This document shows positions 1 through 10,874 of a DNA stretch of 64,000 nt, one piece after another. This stretch comes from Trigonopsis variabilis (lineage: Eukaryota > Ascomycota > Trigonopsidomycetes > Trigonopsidales > Trigonopsidaceae). Every line of letters starts with the position of its first letter. The first letter of the stretch is position 1. Below the pieces are notes generated by a model. That model ran no database searches. It was given only the letters and a program-made list of their open reading frames with translations, and had not been told where the DNA came from. The position numbers were made by a program, and so were the translations under genes. The stretch spans positions 462,853-526,852 of the forward strand of contig PPXM03000010.1 of the NCBI GenBank assembly GCA_003707065.3, in the 5' to 3' direction.

Positions 1-1535
1 AGGTTCAACTTGCTCGCCCTCATCCGGTTAAGATATTTTGGCCACCCGAGACCGAGCAAGATCATGCGTCAGGTCAAATCCAACAACAGCATCAAGAGTC
101 TTTCTACGGCTCCGATTCTAAGGTTACTAATGTCAATAAGTACCAGACCACGGCTCATTCAAATAATCCTGTTATTCCTCAATCTATGATCACTCCAATC
201 GAGAGCGTCACTCCCTATCAAGGAAAATGGGTCATCCGGGCCAGAGTGACACACAAGACTGAGCTACGACAATATTCAAATGCTAAAAATACTGGAAAAT
301 TATTTAATGTGACATTTTTGGATGAATCTGGAGAAATTAGAGCTACTGGGTTTAATGAGCAGGCCGACTTGTTTTATGATATGTTGAAAGAAGGCCAAGT
401 CTATTACGTTACGAACTGCAGAGTAAATATTGCTAATCGCAAGTTTTCAAATGTGAATAATAATTATGAGCTGATGTTTGAGCGAAACACAGAAATCAAG
501 CCTGCTGAAGATATCACCAATATTCCTCAACTCCGATTCAACTTCACTAAAATTGCTGATTTGGCTAAGGTCGACGAAAATTCGATTATAGATGTTATAG
601 GCTTGATCCGATCCGTTGGCGAACCAAGCACTATCATCTCTAAGACCAACCGCCAGTTCACCAAACGTGAAATTCAATTACTCGACCAATCTCGCTGGGC
701 CGTGACAATTACCCTCTGGGGTGCTGAAGCGGAGAAATTTAAAGGAGTCGAAGGTTCAGTCGTGGCCTTTAAAGGTGCCAAAGTCGGATCATTTAATGGT
801 CGCTCCCTGAGCAGCTTGAATTCAACCACTGTTGACCTCGATCCTGATATCTCAGAAGCTCATGAGCTTGCCGGCTGGGGCGCCTCTCAAGGAGATCTTA
901 GTGCTCTGGATGTTCTTACCTTTTCTCGCTCGGCCACTACCCAGGGCGCTCGAGAGATCGGTGATGAAGTCTTGACCATCCGACAAGTCAAAGAAGCCCA
1001 GTTAGGCTCCGGAGACAACCCTGATTATTTCTCTATCAGAGCTACGGTCATGTATATCCGTCATCAAAACGTGTGCTATCCTGCTTGCCCCTCCGAATCG
1101 TGTAACAAAAAGGTTGTCCAGGTGGGTGTAAACCAATGGCGATGCGAGCGTTGTGATAAGACGTATGAGAAGCCTGAATATCGATATATCATGACCTTCT
1201 CCGCGGCTGATGATACCGACAGCTTGTGGTTATCATGTTTTGACGAAGTTGGTAAACAGATCATGGGAATGAGTGCGGATGAGTACATTGCCTTGGGGCT
1301 AGAAGATAAAGCTGATATGGGTGACATGGGTGATTTCGAATTCAACACCGATGAATCGAAACGATGCAATGAAGCTCGCTACGATGCATCGGTCGGTACG
1401 TACATCTTGAGATGTCGTGCACGACAGGACAATTATAATGACACAGTCAAGATCCGGTATTCGGTGTCTTCGGCGAAGCCCATTTCATTTGTGGACGAAG
1501 GTCACCGTCTTGCGAATCTAATTGATAAGTATTAG
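1..1535 (+). CDS. RFA1: Replication protein A large subunit (RPA70), 5' partial
   Basis: Single-stranded DNA-binding subunit of the heterotrimeric RPA complex, used in nuclear replication, repair and recombination. The frame is open from base 3, well upstream of the first ATG at 186, so the N-terminal OB fold and linker are cut off by the window edge or by an intron ending there. From about base 186 the product follows the family order: DNA-binding domain A, domain B (from about base 530), then the C-terminal domain C with its zinc ribbon, seen as CPSESC (about base 1084) and CERC (about base 1144). The stop is TAG at 1533. It converges tail-to-tail with the complex I gene on the other strand, with an 87-nt gap. 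The visible part (over 500 residues) fits RPA70 of about 600 residues. Identification is very secure; the 5' structure is unknown. Confidence 0.95.
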   Translation, partial: VQLARPHPVKIFWPPETEQDHASGQIQQQHQESFYGSDSKVTNVNKYQTTAHSNNPVIPQSMITPIESVTPYQGKWVIRARVTHKTELRQYSNAKNTGKLFNVTFLDESGEIRATGFNEQADLFYDMLKEGQVYYVTNCRVNIANRKFSNVNNNYELMFERNTEIKPAEDITNIPQLRFNFTKIADLAKVDENSIIDVIGLIRSVGEPSTIISKTNRQFTKREIQLLDQSRWAVTITLWGAEAEKFKGVEGSVVAFKGAKVGSFNGRSLSSLNSTTVDLDPDISEAHELAGWGASQGDLSALDVLTFSRSATTQGAREIGDEVLTIRQVKEAQLGSGDNPDYFSIRATVMYIRHQNVCYPACPSESCNKKVVQVGVNQWRCERCDKTYEKPEYRYIMTFSAADDTDSLWLSCFDEVGKQIMGMSADEYIALGLEDKADMGDMGDFEFNTDESKRCNEARYDASVGTYILRCRARQDNYNDTVKIRYSVSSAKPISFVDEGHRLANLIDKY

Positions 1536-1622
1536 AAATGACAAGGTTAGTTGGGAGTTGTGCGTAAATATCAAAAGCCAGAGAAAATATATATATATGC
1601 CCAAAGTATTATCATTTCTATC

Positions 1623-2613
1623 TTACAAGTCCTTGCGAGTCATCTCAGGGCCCGATACTGGGTTAGGAGACAGGAGGACTTTCTGGCCGGACTTGGGTTC
1701 GATTGTTTTTCGGCCAGATTGAGGTCCAGGGGTGACTTTGACGCCAGCCTTGAGGTCTTCCAAGACCTTCTTTGCCGTTTCTGGAGTAAGGTCTTCGAAA
1801 TAATCGTCATTGATACAAATCATGGGCGCATTTGAGCAAGCACCTTGGCATTCAACTTCGCTTAGAGTGAATTTCTTGTCTTCGGTAGTCTCGCCCACTT
1901 TGATGCCGAGCGTTTGCTGGACAGTGGTCAAGATATCATCAGATCCACATAGTACACATGGTGTCGTAGTACAGACTTGGACGTGGTATTTGCCCACAGG
2001 ATTTCGGTTGAACATGGTGTAGAAACTAGCGACTTCGTAGACTCTCATGGGAGGCATTTCAAGGAGTTTGGCTACATAGTTCATCACGCTGATAGATGTA
2101 AAGCCAAGTTGGCGTTGTCCAAGATCCAATAAAGGCATCACGGCAGCCTTTTTGTAGGTTGGGGGATATTTGGCAATGACGGACTTAGCCCGCTCCAAGT
2201 TTTCCGGAGTGAATTCAAACGGAATCGATGGGTTATTGTCAGGAGTATCTCGATGCTAAGAGTTAGCATTTATACAGAAGCTTAAATCGACTTCATGACG
2301 GTAAATAGTCCACGGCTGCCAATATTCCTCCGTTAAAACACTCAAGCTATACCGCCGATTCCACAACTGAAACCGCTACTGCCTATATCACCCCCATTAA
2401 TTAGAAAGTCGATTCGAACGCAGTATAACCCGAGCAACATTACGCACTAGTTATCTTCGCGTGCAGACAAGAGCAAATATTGGCGGCCCTGGGAACCATA
2501 GCGTTTTTCAAATGTCGAAAAAAATTAGTCCAACTTACCACTGATAGAGCAGAAGAATGTCTAACTAATCGAACGCTTCGAGTTGACCGCTTGACTATAA
2601 GGTTTCGAATCAT
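1623..2613 (-). CDS. NDUFV2: NADH:ubiquinone oxidoreductase 24 kDa subunit (complex I Fe-S)
   Basis: Peripheral-arm subunit of mitochondrial complex I carrying a [2Fe-2S] cluster next to the FMN subunit. Two exons: 2613-2539 and 2255-1623, with a 283-nt intron (GTAAGT donor, TGCTAAC branch site just before the acceptor). Exon 1 encodes 25 residues, rich in Arg/Ser and lacking acidic residues, a typical matrix-targeting presequence. Exon 2 opens with HRDTPDNNP, the usual start of the mature protein. The four cluster ligands are visible as C-x4-C (CTTTPC) and C-x3-C (CQGAC). The total of 235 residues is slightly short for the family. The ATG at 2613 is preferred over an upstream in-frame start because it gives the presequence directly. 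Its presence shows that the organism keeps complex I. The intron is long compared with others in this window. Confidence 0.94.
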
Positions 2614-4324
2614 GGTCGATGTTGGACGGATGGAATAGCAAAGGTATGATTGGCCATCGAAAATATGATACTGTAACGATTTCGAAAAGACCCCGGCATG
2701 GAGTCGAGGCCTACTGGCAACGTCCACTGAATAGACCGATTAACTAAATAGGCTAAGATTGAGAACGAATGAATTGATATGAGTAATATGAATAGCTAAT
2801 ACTATCTCCCCACCACTGATTAGCGTAGGCTACTTGAGCCAGATTCGCAAAATCGACATCATCCTGTTTTTCGCCTTCTTTTCTTATTTAAGAAGATTTT
2901 AGTAGTACGTTATCTTAGAGATAAGATTTTTCAGGATATTATTTCTCTTCTTGCCCTTTCTATTCTAGTTGACACTCTTCATTTAAAGGTTTGCCGATCA
3001 TCTAGAGAAGGAAGATTGAGTATTATCAACTCATTCCCGCAGAGCGCCTTGTGGAGAAAACCCATGCTCATATTAGTATGCCACTGCTTTATGAAGCATC
3101 CGGGGATGCTTCATAGATCAATCAATCTGGTTTTGACGATTTTCCAGATGGTGGTGCATCTAGGATTTCCGCTATCGTGATACTCTTCCTTCACTAGAAT
3201 CCCTTCCGCTCATCTTGGCCATTTATTAATATCTGAAGCGAGGTGTACCTAGAATGCGCTTCTATACTTCAACCTCATACCACAAAAGTGAAGAATCCTC
3301 TATAATTGTCATTGAGAATTTAGATAAGCGGTTGTGTCCACCTAAATAATAATTAAGCGTAGTTTCGTGAACAGAGTTCAAGACCATCTTTCCATTAGCT
3401 AGCCAGTGTTGACCCAACGTTCATGTAGGCAGTCATTCATATAAGGAGTTACAACACCGGTTCTCTAGACATGATGCCTACATTCTTTCACCCTCTCTTG
3501 GCCATAAACCAATGGATCTTCTTGGGAATAAACTCAGTTGCTAGCGTACTTTGTATTGTGGCATTGGAAAATTTAGCAATTAGTGAGTAGTGATAAAAAA
3601 AAATTAACTGTCAGCTGATTTTTCTCGTTTTGGACTGGAGAAGGACAAGTCTCTTCCTTACTTGTTTAGCTATTTCTCGTTTCTTCCCTTGGTACAATAT
3701 TTAATTTCCTTTTGTAAGTCGACGAGTAATTCCTCCTTCCAGGAATGATATGTGTTCTTGTGATCACAGTTTCTCATACAGTTTCAATTCTCTTGCCTAG
3801 GCGTCATAGTCCGGCCGCGTATATTCCCATTAATGCATTACTATGAAATCGGTATCAATCTAAAAAAATGAGCCGAAACTTGCTGGATAGTTTCTTCGTT
3901 CGACTTGGAGGGTACACAGAATATCGGAACAATGTAACGACCGTTCCCCCGGAAATTGCTTTCACTCCCGGCGCCATGTAAGCCGACTCCAAATTCGGAA
4001 AGATCAGAAGGGGATGGTACCGGATGTTAACTAAACGCGGTAATTATATGCAATTAATAGAAGAAAAGCCGCAAAATCACCGCTTGACGAGGTCAAAAGC
4101 GGGTTTATCAGATACGAAACATTTTTAGATCCTGCTGGGTCTGTTCAACCCGGACCCCAGGCATTAATCGAAATAACAATCTCTTGTGTAGTGAGTAACT
4201 ACACTTATCGAGTCTATTCATCTTCTCGGTTCTATTTAAAAGAAAAGAAAGAATGGGTAAACTACTACGCACTAAGCAGTAACAGCAACAATGTGTCATA
4301 AAATTCAATAATAGCAGTCATAAA
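2614..4324. other. Intergenic region with a perfect palindrome; no gene seen
   Basis: About 1.7 kb between the complex I gene and the 3' end of the alcohol dehydrogenase gene. I see only short, compositionally poor frames and no splice-linked family match. A perfect inverted repeat lies at 3090-3115. The part next to 2613 should contain the promoter of the complex I gene. Confidence 0.5.
3090..3115. repeat. Perfect 12-bp inverted repeat with 2-nt loop
   Basis: The arms TATGAAGCATCC and GGATGCTTCATA are exact reverse complements, separated by GG. It lies in the gene-poor stretch between two minus-strand genes, about 1.2 kb from the nearest coding end. The sequence shows a hairpin or cruciform-capable site; no run of T follows that would make it a Pol III terminator, and its function is unknown. 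Confidence 0.75.
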
Positions 4325-5413
4325 TCACTTAGAAATATCGAGAACAGCCCGACCAGCAATTTCTCCCTTAGACATCTTCTCGTAAACCTCATTAAGTTGA
4401 GAAAGACCATAGATGGCGATTGGGACATCGATAAGACCACGAGCGAAGAAATCAATAGCTTCGCTAGTATCACGACGATTTCCGACGTAAGAGCCCTTGA
4501 TTGTAATAGATCTGACAACCGTAGAGAAGACTTCGGATTTTACGTAGGCATTGGCCGGAAGGCCAACGACAACCACACAGCCACGAGGACGAACATACTG
4601 GGTAGATAGATTAATGGGCTTTTCAGCAGCAGCGACATTAATTACACCATGAGCACCGCCGTCAGTGTAATTCAAGATCTCGCTGACGATATCCTTAGTT
4701 TTGGTGAAGTCAACAAAATGCTCGACACCCAGACGCTTAGTTAACTCTCTTTTTTCTTCACCTCCATCGACACCAATAGGACGCATTCCCATGGCCTTAG
4801 CGTACTGAATGGCTAGAGTACCAAGACCACCTCCAGCACCAGTGATAGCAACGAATTGACCAGGTTTGACTCCAGACTCTTTCAAAGCCTTGTAGACAGT
4901 GATACCGGCACAAAGAATAGGAGCGACCTTGGCGAGATCAACATTCTTCGGGATGTGTGCGGCGTGGATGGCCTTAGCAATTGCATATTCTTGGAACGAT
5001 CCGTCGACAGTGTAGCCGGACAGAATAGCATGAGGGCAGTTAGATTCATAAGATTCTTCGCAATATTCGCAAGATAAGCAGGATCCATTGAGCCACTTTC
5101 AAGATGTCAGTTATTGTATGTATATGCGACTTACCTTAATCCCTGCGTAATCTCCAAGCTCGAAATTGTCGACTAGTTCGCCTTTTGCGACTACCACGCC
5201 GGCCCCCTCATGGCCACCAACTAATGGCAATTTAGTAGGCAAGGGCCAGTCTCCCTTCCAGGCATGGAGATCGGTATGGCAAACTCCGGAATATTTAACG
5301 TTGATCAAGATCTCATCAGGACCTGGCTTAGGGACAGGGATTTTCTTGTACTCAATAGGACCTCCGGTCTTTTCGAACACTTGAGCTCGCTGTTCAGTAG
5401 GTAGATTGGCCAT
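4325..5413 (-). CDS. ADH1: Zinc alcohol dehydrogenase (Adh1 type)
   Basis: Cytosolic medium-chain NAD-dependent alcohol dehydrogenase interconverting ethanol and acetaldehyde. Two exons: 5413-5135 and 5095-4325, separated by a 39-nt intron with a GTAAGT donor and CTGAC branch. The product is 349 residues, the normal length for fungal Adh1. Visible features: catalytic zinc ligands in CHTDLH (Cys45) and GHEGAG (His68), the four structural zinc cysteines in the CLSCEYC...C segment just after the intron, and the NAD-binding GAGGGLG motif. The starting ATG at 5413 gives the standard short N-terminus. The upstream 0.5-1.1 kb (5414-6526) is strongly purine-rich on the coding strand. Could act in fermentation or ethanol use; the sequence does not decide the direction. 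Confidence 0.95.
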
Positions 5414-6526
5414 TTTAGCAGTCTCTCTTGTATAATATCTAGGAGGAGCAGGAATTGAATGGTTATGATTAACGCAAGACGCTTGGTTGTGAACTGATGT
5501 ATCCCAAGGGTCAAATATAAGATTCTTTATAGTAATTCCACTAAAAAGATGTTAGAGAATTAAAATGTTCCGAGTAAACGGGATATACCTTGCGCGGGAG
5601 ACCTTATATTAATATACGTCAACTGACACAGACCTTACCTGGGCTTTAGCACAAGTTGAGAATGTTCTAGGCACAAAATTGAATAAGGCTTTGGAACTCA
5701 TTCGGATTTGTAAACGTCATGCTCCCCATAGCGCCTTTTTATTTGCTGCATTCGGCCCCTTTAATCCCAATGCGGATTACTGAATCACTGGTATCGAAAC
5801 GTCGAAAATTGCATGCTTATATCCTCTTAACCGAAATAAACCCCTGATATAGTAACATGTTTATAAATCGAGGCGCCATTGTTGTGTTCCCTTTCCTTGT
5901 TGGTTTTCCTTCCCATCTTTGATATCTCAAATTGAATACATTTTTTATTCTCCTCGCTGGTCATCGGAGATCTTTCCACCCTTGCCCCACTAAGACGGCC
6001 TTTTCCGTAGTCTTTTCCTTTCTAGTCTTTCCTGTCACGCCTCACAGATGAACCCACTATAGACGTCATTCCTTCCCTACTTATACCCATTTCCCCCATA
6101 ACCACCAATGTTCATTCTGGACTACCTTATCGGTTATCCATATATATACACTTTAAAAGTGTAAATGGCTTCGTAATGTTCGTTCGTAATATGTTCCTTC
6201 GATTGCTCGGTCTTTCTACTGGGGAGCCGGTCAATGCTCATACCGTTTCAGTCTTGGTGATGTGCTCTGGACATTAATAGACGACATTCTTTCTCTTGAC
6301 GCACGATGAGGTTTTCCTCTCTCGTTTGGAAGTATATTTCATAATGATCTTAAGAAACTATCTAGACTATTATAACAACTGCCATCATCTCCAATTGTAC
6401 TGTCTCTTCTCTGTTCACTCTTGTAAAATCTGAATCGTTCTTGTTCATACGGTATTTGTCCTCATGTTACACACTATTTTGTCCTTGCATCTCGTTTCGC
6501 TCTGATCCCTGTTCTCAATTGGCTTG
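5414..6526. other. Intergenic/promoter region, pyrimidine-rich on plus strand
   Basis: Upstream of the alcohol dehydrogenase gene. From about 5880 to 6520 the plus strand is unusually rich in C and T, as fungal core promoters or 5' leaders often are on the coding strand. This would fit a plus-strand transcript starting here and running into the uncertain small gene at 6.7 kb. No coding frame with family similarity was found. Confidence 0.35.
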
Positions 6527-7091
6527 TCAAAAAAGAGAGTAATCAAGTTTACCTAACCAAATGGATCGATCAAAATATTCCTCCACTTTATCATATGGAT
6601 CTCTCCGTTTGTCCTTTCGAGCCCAGATCCCCAGGGGCCTGAATGGGCCCTTAGATGGGAGAAGCTTGCTTGCCTGTCCCATAGGATCAGCGGGAATCAA
6701 TTTGTCCACCTAACAAATAGCGGCGTTTGCCTCAGCGGGAATATCGTCACCCGAAAGTTCCGGACCTAGACTCTATCTGAGAAAGTATGCAGGCGGATGG
6801 CAGTCAGAAATTGTTCCTCAGGTATGGAGTCCTAGAACTAAATGATCCCAAAGCCTGCGACTAACGTAGAACATTATGATTGCAGATCTCTATTAAAGAG
6901 TGTACGATACACCCAGAACAGGAATAATGTTGGCGCTCATGTAAGGCCCTTTCCAGTCATTTGCTGCCAGCTAAGTGCGGAACCCTACTTGTAGCTAATC
7001 ATATTGCCTGTCGCAGCAGTGCTGGCACATAATGTCTCTTCAATGGGAAATCACAACGCTCTTGACATTGATATCCTATATCTATGCTAAT
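6527..7091. other. Uncertain small spliced gene(s), strand undecided
   Basis: This stretch has coding-like frames on both strands and I cannot choose. On the plus strand, CTAAC followed by an acceptor AG at about 6720 opens a frame ending at CCTCAG (6820); a 67-nt intron from 6821 (GTATGG donor, GACTAAC branch, TTGCAG acceptor at 6885-6887) then leads to a second short frame. An overlapping plus frame starting with ATG at 6787 gives a basic, presequence-like N-terminus across the same intron. On the minus strand a 60-codon frame (6709-6527) rich in charged residues follows an acceptor-like TTAG. None matches a family I recognise. The splice signals on the plus strand are the best evidence. 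Confidence 0.25.
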
Positions 7092-8231
7092 CTACAACTC
7101 ATCATGCTTTCCCCCATTTCTCGTGATGACCACGTACTCAATGTAGAGATCTCCAAACCCATGTGAAGTATTAGGCATTCCTTTTCCTTTAATCCGTTCA
7201 ACTTGACCATTTTGGATGGTAACCCCTTTGGCTCGACTGACTTCAATAGTGCTATCGCCAAAGAATGCCATATCTCTCTTCCATCCTCCTTGGGAAGCTT
7301 CGCTTTGACTCAAGGCCTCTCTGCGGAATAAGTCATAGCCTCGTCGCCAGTAGCCTAAGTTACCTTGGCTGCGGTCCTCCCTAATTTGAACAACCACGTC
7401 ACCTCTAACCTGCCATTCAGGACCTTCGTCACCTTTCCCTTCAAATCTAATGAAATCGTTCCTAGAAAAGCCTGGTTCAGCAAACGCCGAGAAGGAATCC
7501 TTCTCGTCCTTGACCCGTTTTCCTCCGCAAGATTTACAGGGGTGAGAAATCACCGAGCCTTTTCCTTCACATTCTCCACAAGGTTGTTGGATAGTCTGAA
7601 CAAAACCAGGTGCTAATTGTACTCGCACTATTCGAACTCCTTGACCCCCGCAAGCTCCGCATTGTTTCCGCTCTCCATCTTGAGTCCCAGATCCCTTACA
7701 GCTCGAACAGTAATGTTGAATGTTGACATCAAAATCAATCTTCTTGCCCAAGTAAAAGTCTTCAAGTGGTAGATCAATAAACAGATTCTTATCAGGGGCT
7801 CGACGGATTCGTTGTTGTCCGAAAAATCCTCCAAATGGATCACCTCCGAAAAATTGCTGCTGTGTATGACGGGGATCTTGTCCTTGCGATAACTTCTCGA
7901 TTCCCTCATGTCCATACTGGTCGTACACATCTCGTTTGTCAGAGTCAGATAAGACCTCGTATGCAGACTGGATCTCGACGAATATCCGCGAAGCCTCTTC
8001 ATCACCACTATTATTAATCATTTATCGTTAGTAACTCACGAGTTTTTGTCAGGGTGATATTTTTTTGTCAATTGTCGATAAGAAGATCGGATGTCCTTCT
8101 CGGAAGCATCCTTCTCTACGGCAAGGAGCTAGTCTCAGATATGTTTCCAATAATATACTTACTTTATAATAATCTTCAGCGGCGGATACACTCACCAACA
8201 AGGCTAATAGCCCTAGCATCAACCACTTCAT
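7092..8231 (-). CDS. SCJ1: ER-lumenal DnaJ co-chaperone (Scj1/ERdj3-like)
   Basis: Hsp40 that stimulates the ER Hsp70 (Kar2/BiP) in folding and degradation of secretory proteins. Three exons: 8231-8163, 8128-8040 and 8007-7092, with introns of only 34 and 32 nt. The spliced product (357 residues) starts with a hydrophobic signal peptide (about residues 1-18), followed by the J domain with HPD in the sequence KKYHPDKN, a short Gly/Phe-rich linker, four CxxCxGxG zinc repeats (CSSCKGSG, CGACGGQG, CGECEGKG, CKSCGGKR) and the C-terminal substrate-binding region. It ends in KHDEL, an ER-retrieval signal. The signal peptide plus HDEL place it in the ER lumen and exclude the cytosolic and mitochondrial DnaJ proteins. 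It is divergent to ALA synthase, sharing a 0.7-kb intergenic region. Confidence 0.95.
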
Positions 8232-8947
8232 CGATGGACGATGGAATCTATGTGTAACGCTAACGGGAGCTGTCACGTGGAATTCAGTCGGCCAGGTGAA
8301 GAGACTAGAACGCAAACTAAGAAAAGTATGTACAATTGACAGTGAGCGAAGTAGGCTGTTCTTAAAGAGATTCAAGAGTCCTACGAGATTGGTGCTTAGA
8401 TGAACTACTCGAACGAACTATGTACCGCTAAGTACTTCGGTCTGCTTTTACTACTCATAAGTGAACTTAATTCTAACTCGCAGTATGTCGAAGTGGCGCT
8501 TACCAGGCTTGTACCTCTCCCGAACAGGTGCATCAATCCTTGTATGTATATAATCCATCAGACAGTCAGTCATCCTCCGCAATGCAGCCTAGGAGTTCCA
8601 AATGGTGAAAAGCATTAGGTGCCGATTAAAGTCCAGTATGATCATACTTAGTACAAATCTCTACGGAACATCATGTAAAGATTGTTTACATGTTTACATC
8701 AGTGCAATATATTGTTAATAGCTTTGCTATCTAGACCGTATCCATGGGACTTCGTTTCCAAATTGAGCGCGGCCTCAACTGTATCAGACCAATCAAGTGA
8801 CGGTTGTGCCATAACAGCCCTATCGTTGCCGACACAGTTGTCAAGCTGTGCCCAATCAAAAGAGCTGCAATTTCGGACCGTCCTTCAACTTCATTTTTGC
8901 GTCCGACATAACGAAGTATGAACAGTTTGCCATAGATCTAACGTAAA
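8232..8947. other. Divergent promoter region between SCJ1 and HEM1
   Basis: About 0.7 kb between the start codons of two divergent genes. Small open frames here (for example 8400-8618 and 8682-8921 on the plus strand) show no family resemblance or splice support. It should hold both promoters; I could not assign individual sites. Confidence 0.5.
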
Positions 8948-10738
8948 GTGGAACCACTTATCCGGAAATCTCGTGCGATCTGTCCCTTTGTGGCACATGC
9001 CTCTTCTTCGACTCTTCGAGCTATGGCTACTCATCAGTCGGTTGGAGAACCTTCTTCACTTCAGTTAGCTGCTGCCCGGTGCCCAGTTATGGGAGCCGCT
9101 ATGCAATCTAGAGGGTTTAGAACTCAAATTAAACCTGAGGTGAAAGCCTCATCTCCAGCTTCTGCTGAGTCTCCTTCCTTGGAAGCCATTCATGCCCAAG
9201 CTGGTGTCTTTGATACCTCTAAAGGCCGATGTCCGGTCGCCCACGCGGCGGTCGAAGCAGTCAAAGGCCAAGATGTTGCAGAAGAAAAGGATCACCTGAG
9301 ATTCAATTATAACCGGTTCTATAAGGCCACATTAGACAAAAAACGAGCTGACAAGTCCTATCGTTATTTTAATAATGTTAATAGGTTAGCTAAAAAATTC
9401 CCAAAGGGGCACTTGGCGGAGCCAGAAGATCTCGTCACGGTATGGTGTTCTAACGATTATCTTGGAATGAGTCGCAATAAACGAGTTGCCGATGCTATGA
9501 AAGCTACGATTGATCGTTATGGATCTGGCGCTGGAGGTACTCGGAATATAGCCGGTCATAATCAGCACGCCATTGAATTAGAACAGACAATCGCCAGACT
9601 GCATGGAAAAGAAGCGGCTCTGGTTTTTTCGTCATGTTTTGTTGCTAATGATGCAACATTGTCAACTCTCGGTTCTAAGTTACCAGGATGTGTGATTTTT
9701 TCGGATCGATTGAATCACGCTAGTATGATTCATGGTGTGCGAAATGCTCGAACTGAGAAAGTTATATTCGAACATAACGATGTTGAGGATTTGGAGGCAA
9801 AACTCAAACAATATCCGCTGTCAACTCCGAAAATTATCGCTTTTGAGTCAGTCTATTCCATGTGTGGTTCTGTTGCACCTATTGAGAAGTTTTGTGATCT
9901 AGCAGAGAAATACGGTGCCATCACTTTTCTTGACGAGGTCCACGCTGTTGGGTTATATGGCCCCTCAGGTGCGGGTGTTGCGGAGCACTTGGATTTTGAT
10001 GCCCATCTTGCAGGTGAACGCCAAGGAACAGTAATGGATCGAGTCGATATCATCACTGGAACGCTAGGAAAATCTTTTGGTGTCGTCGGTGGATATATTG
10101 CTGCCAAAGCTGATTTGGTTGACACTATTCGTTCTCTTGCTCCTGGGTTTATCTTCACTACCTCACTTCCTCCTTCTGATATGAAGGGTGCTAGTACAGC
10201 CATCAAGATACAGTCTGACACTATGACAGACCGTGCTCTTTCCCAACTCCATACACGATATGTTAAGACTGAACTTGCCAAGGTTGGTATCCCTGTTGTC
10301 CCTAATCCATCTCATATTGTTCCTGTTCTTGTTGGCGACGCCGAGTTAGCCAAAAAAGCCTCCGATCTTCTTCTGTCTAAGCACAAAATATACGTCCAAG
10401 CCATTAATTTTCCCACTGTCCCTGTTGGAGAAGAGCGATTGCGTGTCACGCCTACTCCTGGTCATAAGCAAGCTCTTTGTGATCAACTCGTGGCTGCTAT
10501 TGATGATGTCTTTAGTGAGCTTAACATTAAGCGTGCCAACGACTGGAAACGCGATGGAGGCCATCCTGCTTTGCTACAGCCAAAAGGACATACTGAACTA
10601 CTCTGGAGTGACCGTCAGCTGGAAATTGCCTTCAAGGTTCCCTCTGGTACTTTTACTCATTCAACTGTTGATGCTCCTAAAGCAACTATTGCCCAGTTGA
10701 CTGCTGCTGATGCAGATATCAAGGACATATCTATCTGA
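8948..10738 (+). CDS. HEM1: 5-Aminolevulinate synthase, mitochondrial
   Basis: First enzyme of haem synthesis in fungi, condensing glycine and succinyl-CoA in the mitochondrial matrix with PLP as cofactor. One uninterrupted frame of 596 residues, near the usual fungal length. The N-terminal 100 residues are Ala/Ser/Arg-rich and contain three Cys-Pro pairs (Cys12, Cys45, Cys95), matching the haem-regulatory motifs known to control import or stability of ALA synthases. The catalytic core starts near residue 115 (FNYNRFY); the PLP lysine is in TGTLGKSFG (about Lys375), and the [12 protein letters not shown] segment supplies the cofactor-binding aspartate and histidine. No intron. Haem feedback regulation is inferred from the Cys-Pro motifs, not shown. 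Confidence 0.96.
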   Translation: MEPLIRKSRAICPFVAHASSSTLRAMATHQSVGEPSSLQLAAARCPVMGAAMQSRGFRTQIKPEVKASSPASAESPSLEAIHAQAGVFDTSKGRCPVAHAAVEAVKGQDVAEEKDHLRFNYNRFYKATLDKKRADKSYRYFNNVNRLAKKFPKGHLAEPEDLVTVWCSNDYLGMSRNKRVADAMKATIDRYGSGAGGTRNIAGHNQHAIELEQTIARLHGKEAALVFSSCFVANDATLSTLGSKLPGCVIFSDRLNHASMIHGVRNARTEKVIFEHNDVEDLEAKLKQYPLSTPKIIAFESVYSMCGSVAPIEKFCDLAEKYGAITFLDEVHAVGLYGPSGAGVAEHLDFDAHLAGERQGTVMDRVDIITGTLGKSFGVVGGYIAAKADLVDTIRSLAPGFIFTTSLPPSDMKGASTAIKIQSDTMTDRALSQLHTRYVKTELAKVGIPVVPNPSHIVPVLVGDAELAKKASDLLLSKHKIYVQAINFPTVPVGEERLRVTPTPGHKQALCDQLVAAIDDVFSELNIKRANDWKRDGGHPALLQPKGHTELLWSDRQLEIAFKVPSGTFTHSTVDAPKATIAQLTAADADIKDISI

Positions 10739-10874
10739 GATCAATCCGTGATGCCAATGGTGGAAGTAGGCTAATGATTGATATTTACGAGTAGTAACTT
10801 AGACGTAGTCTTTATAGCATTATGGCATTATAAGGTTGCTTCTGGCCTGCTAAAGCCCATCGCTACTACCAACC

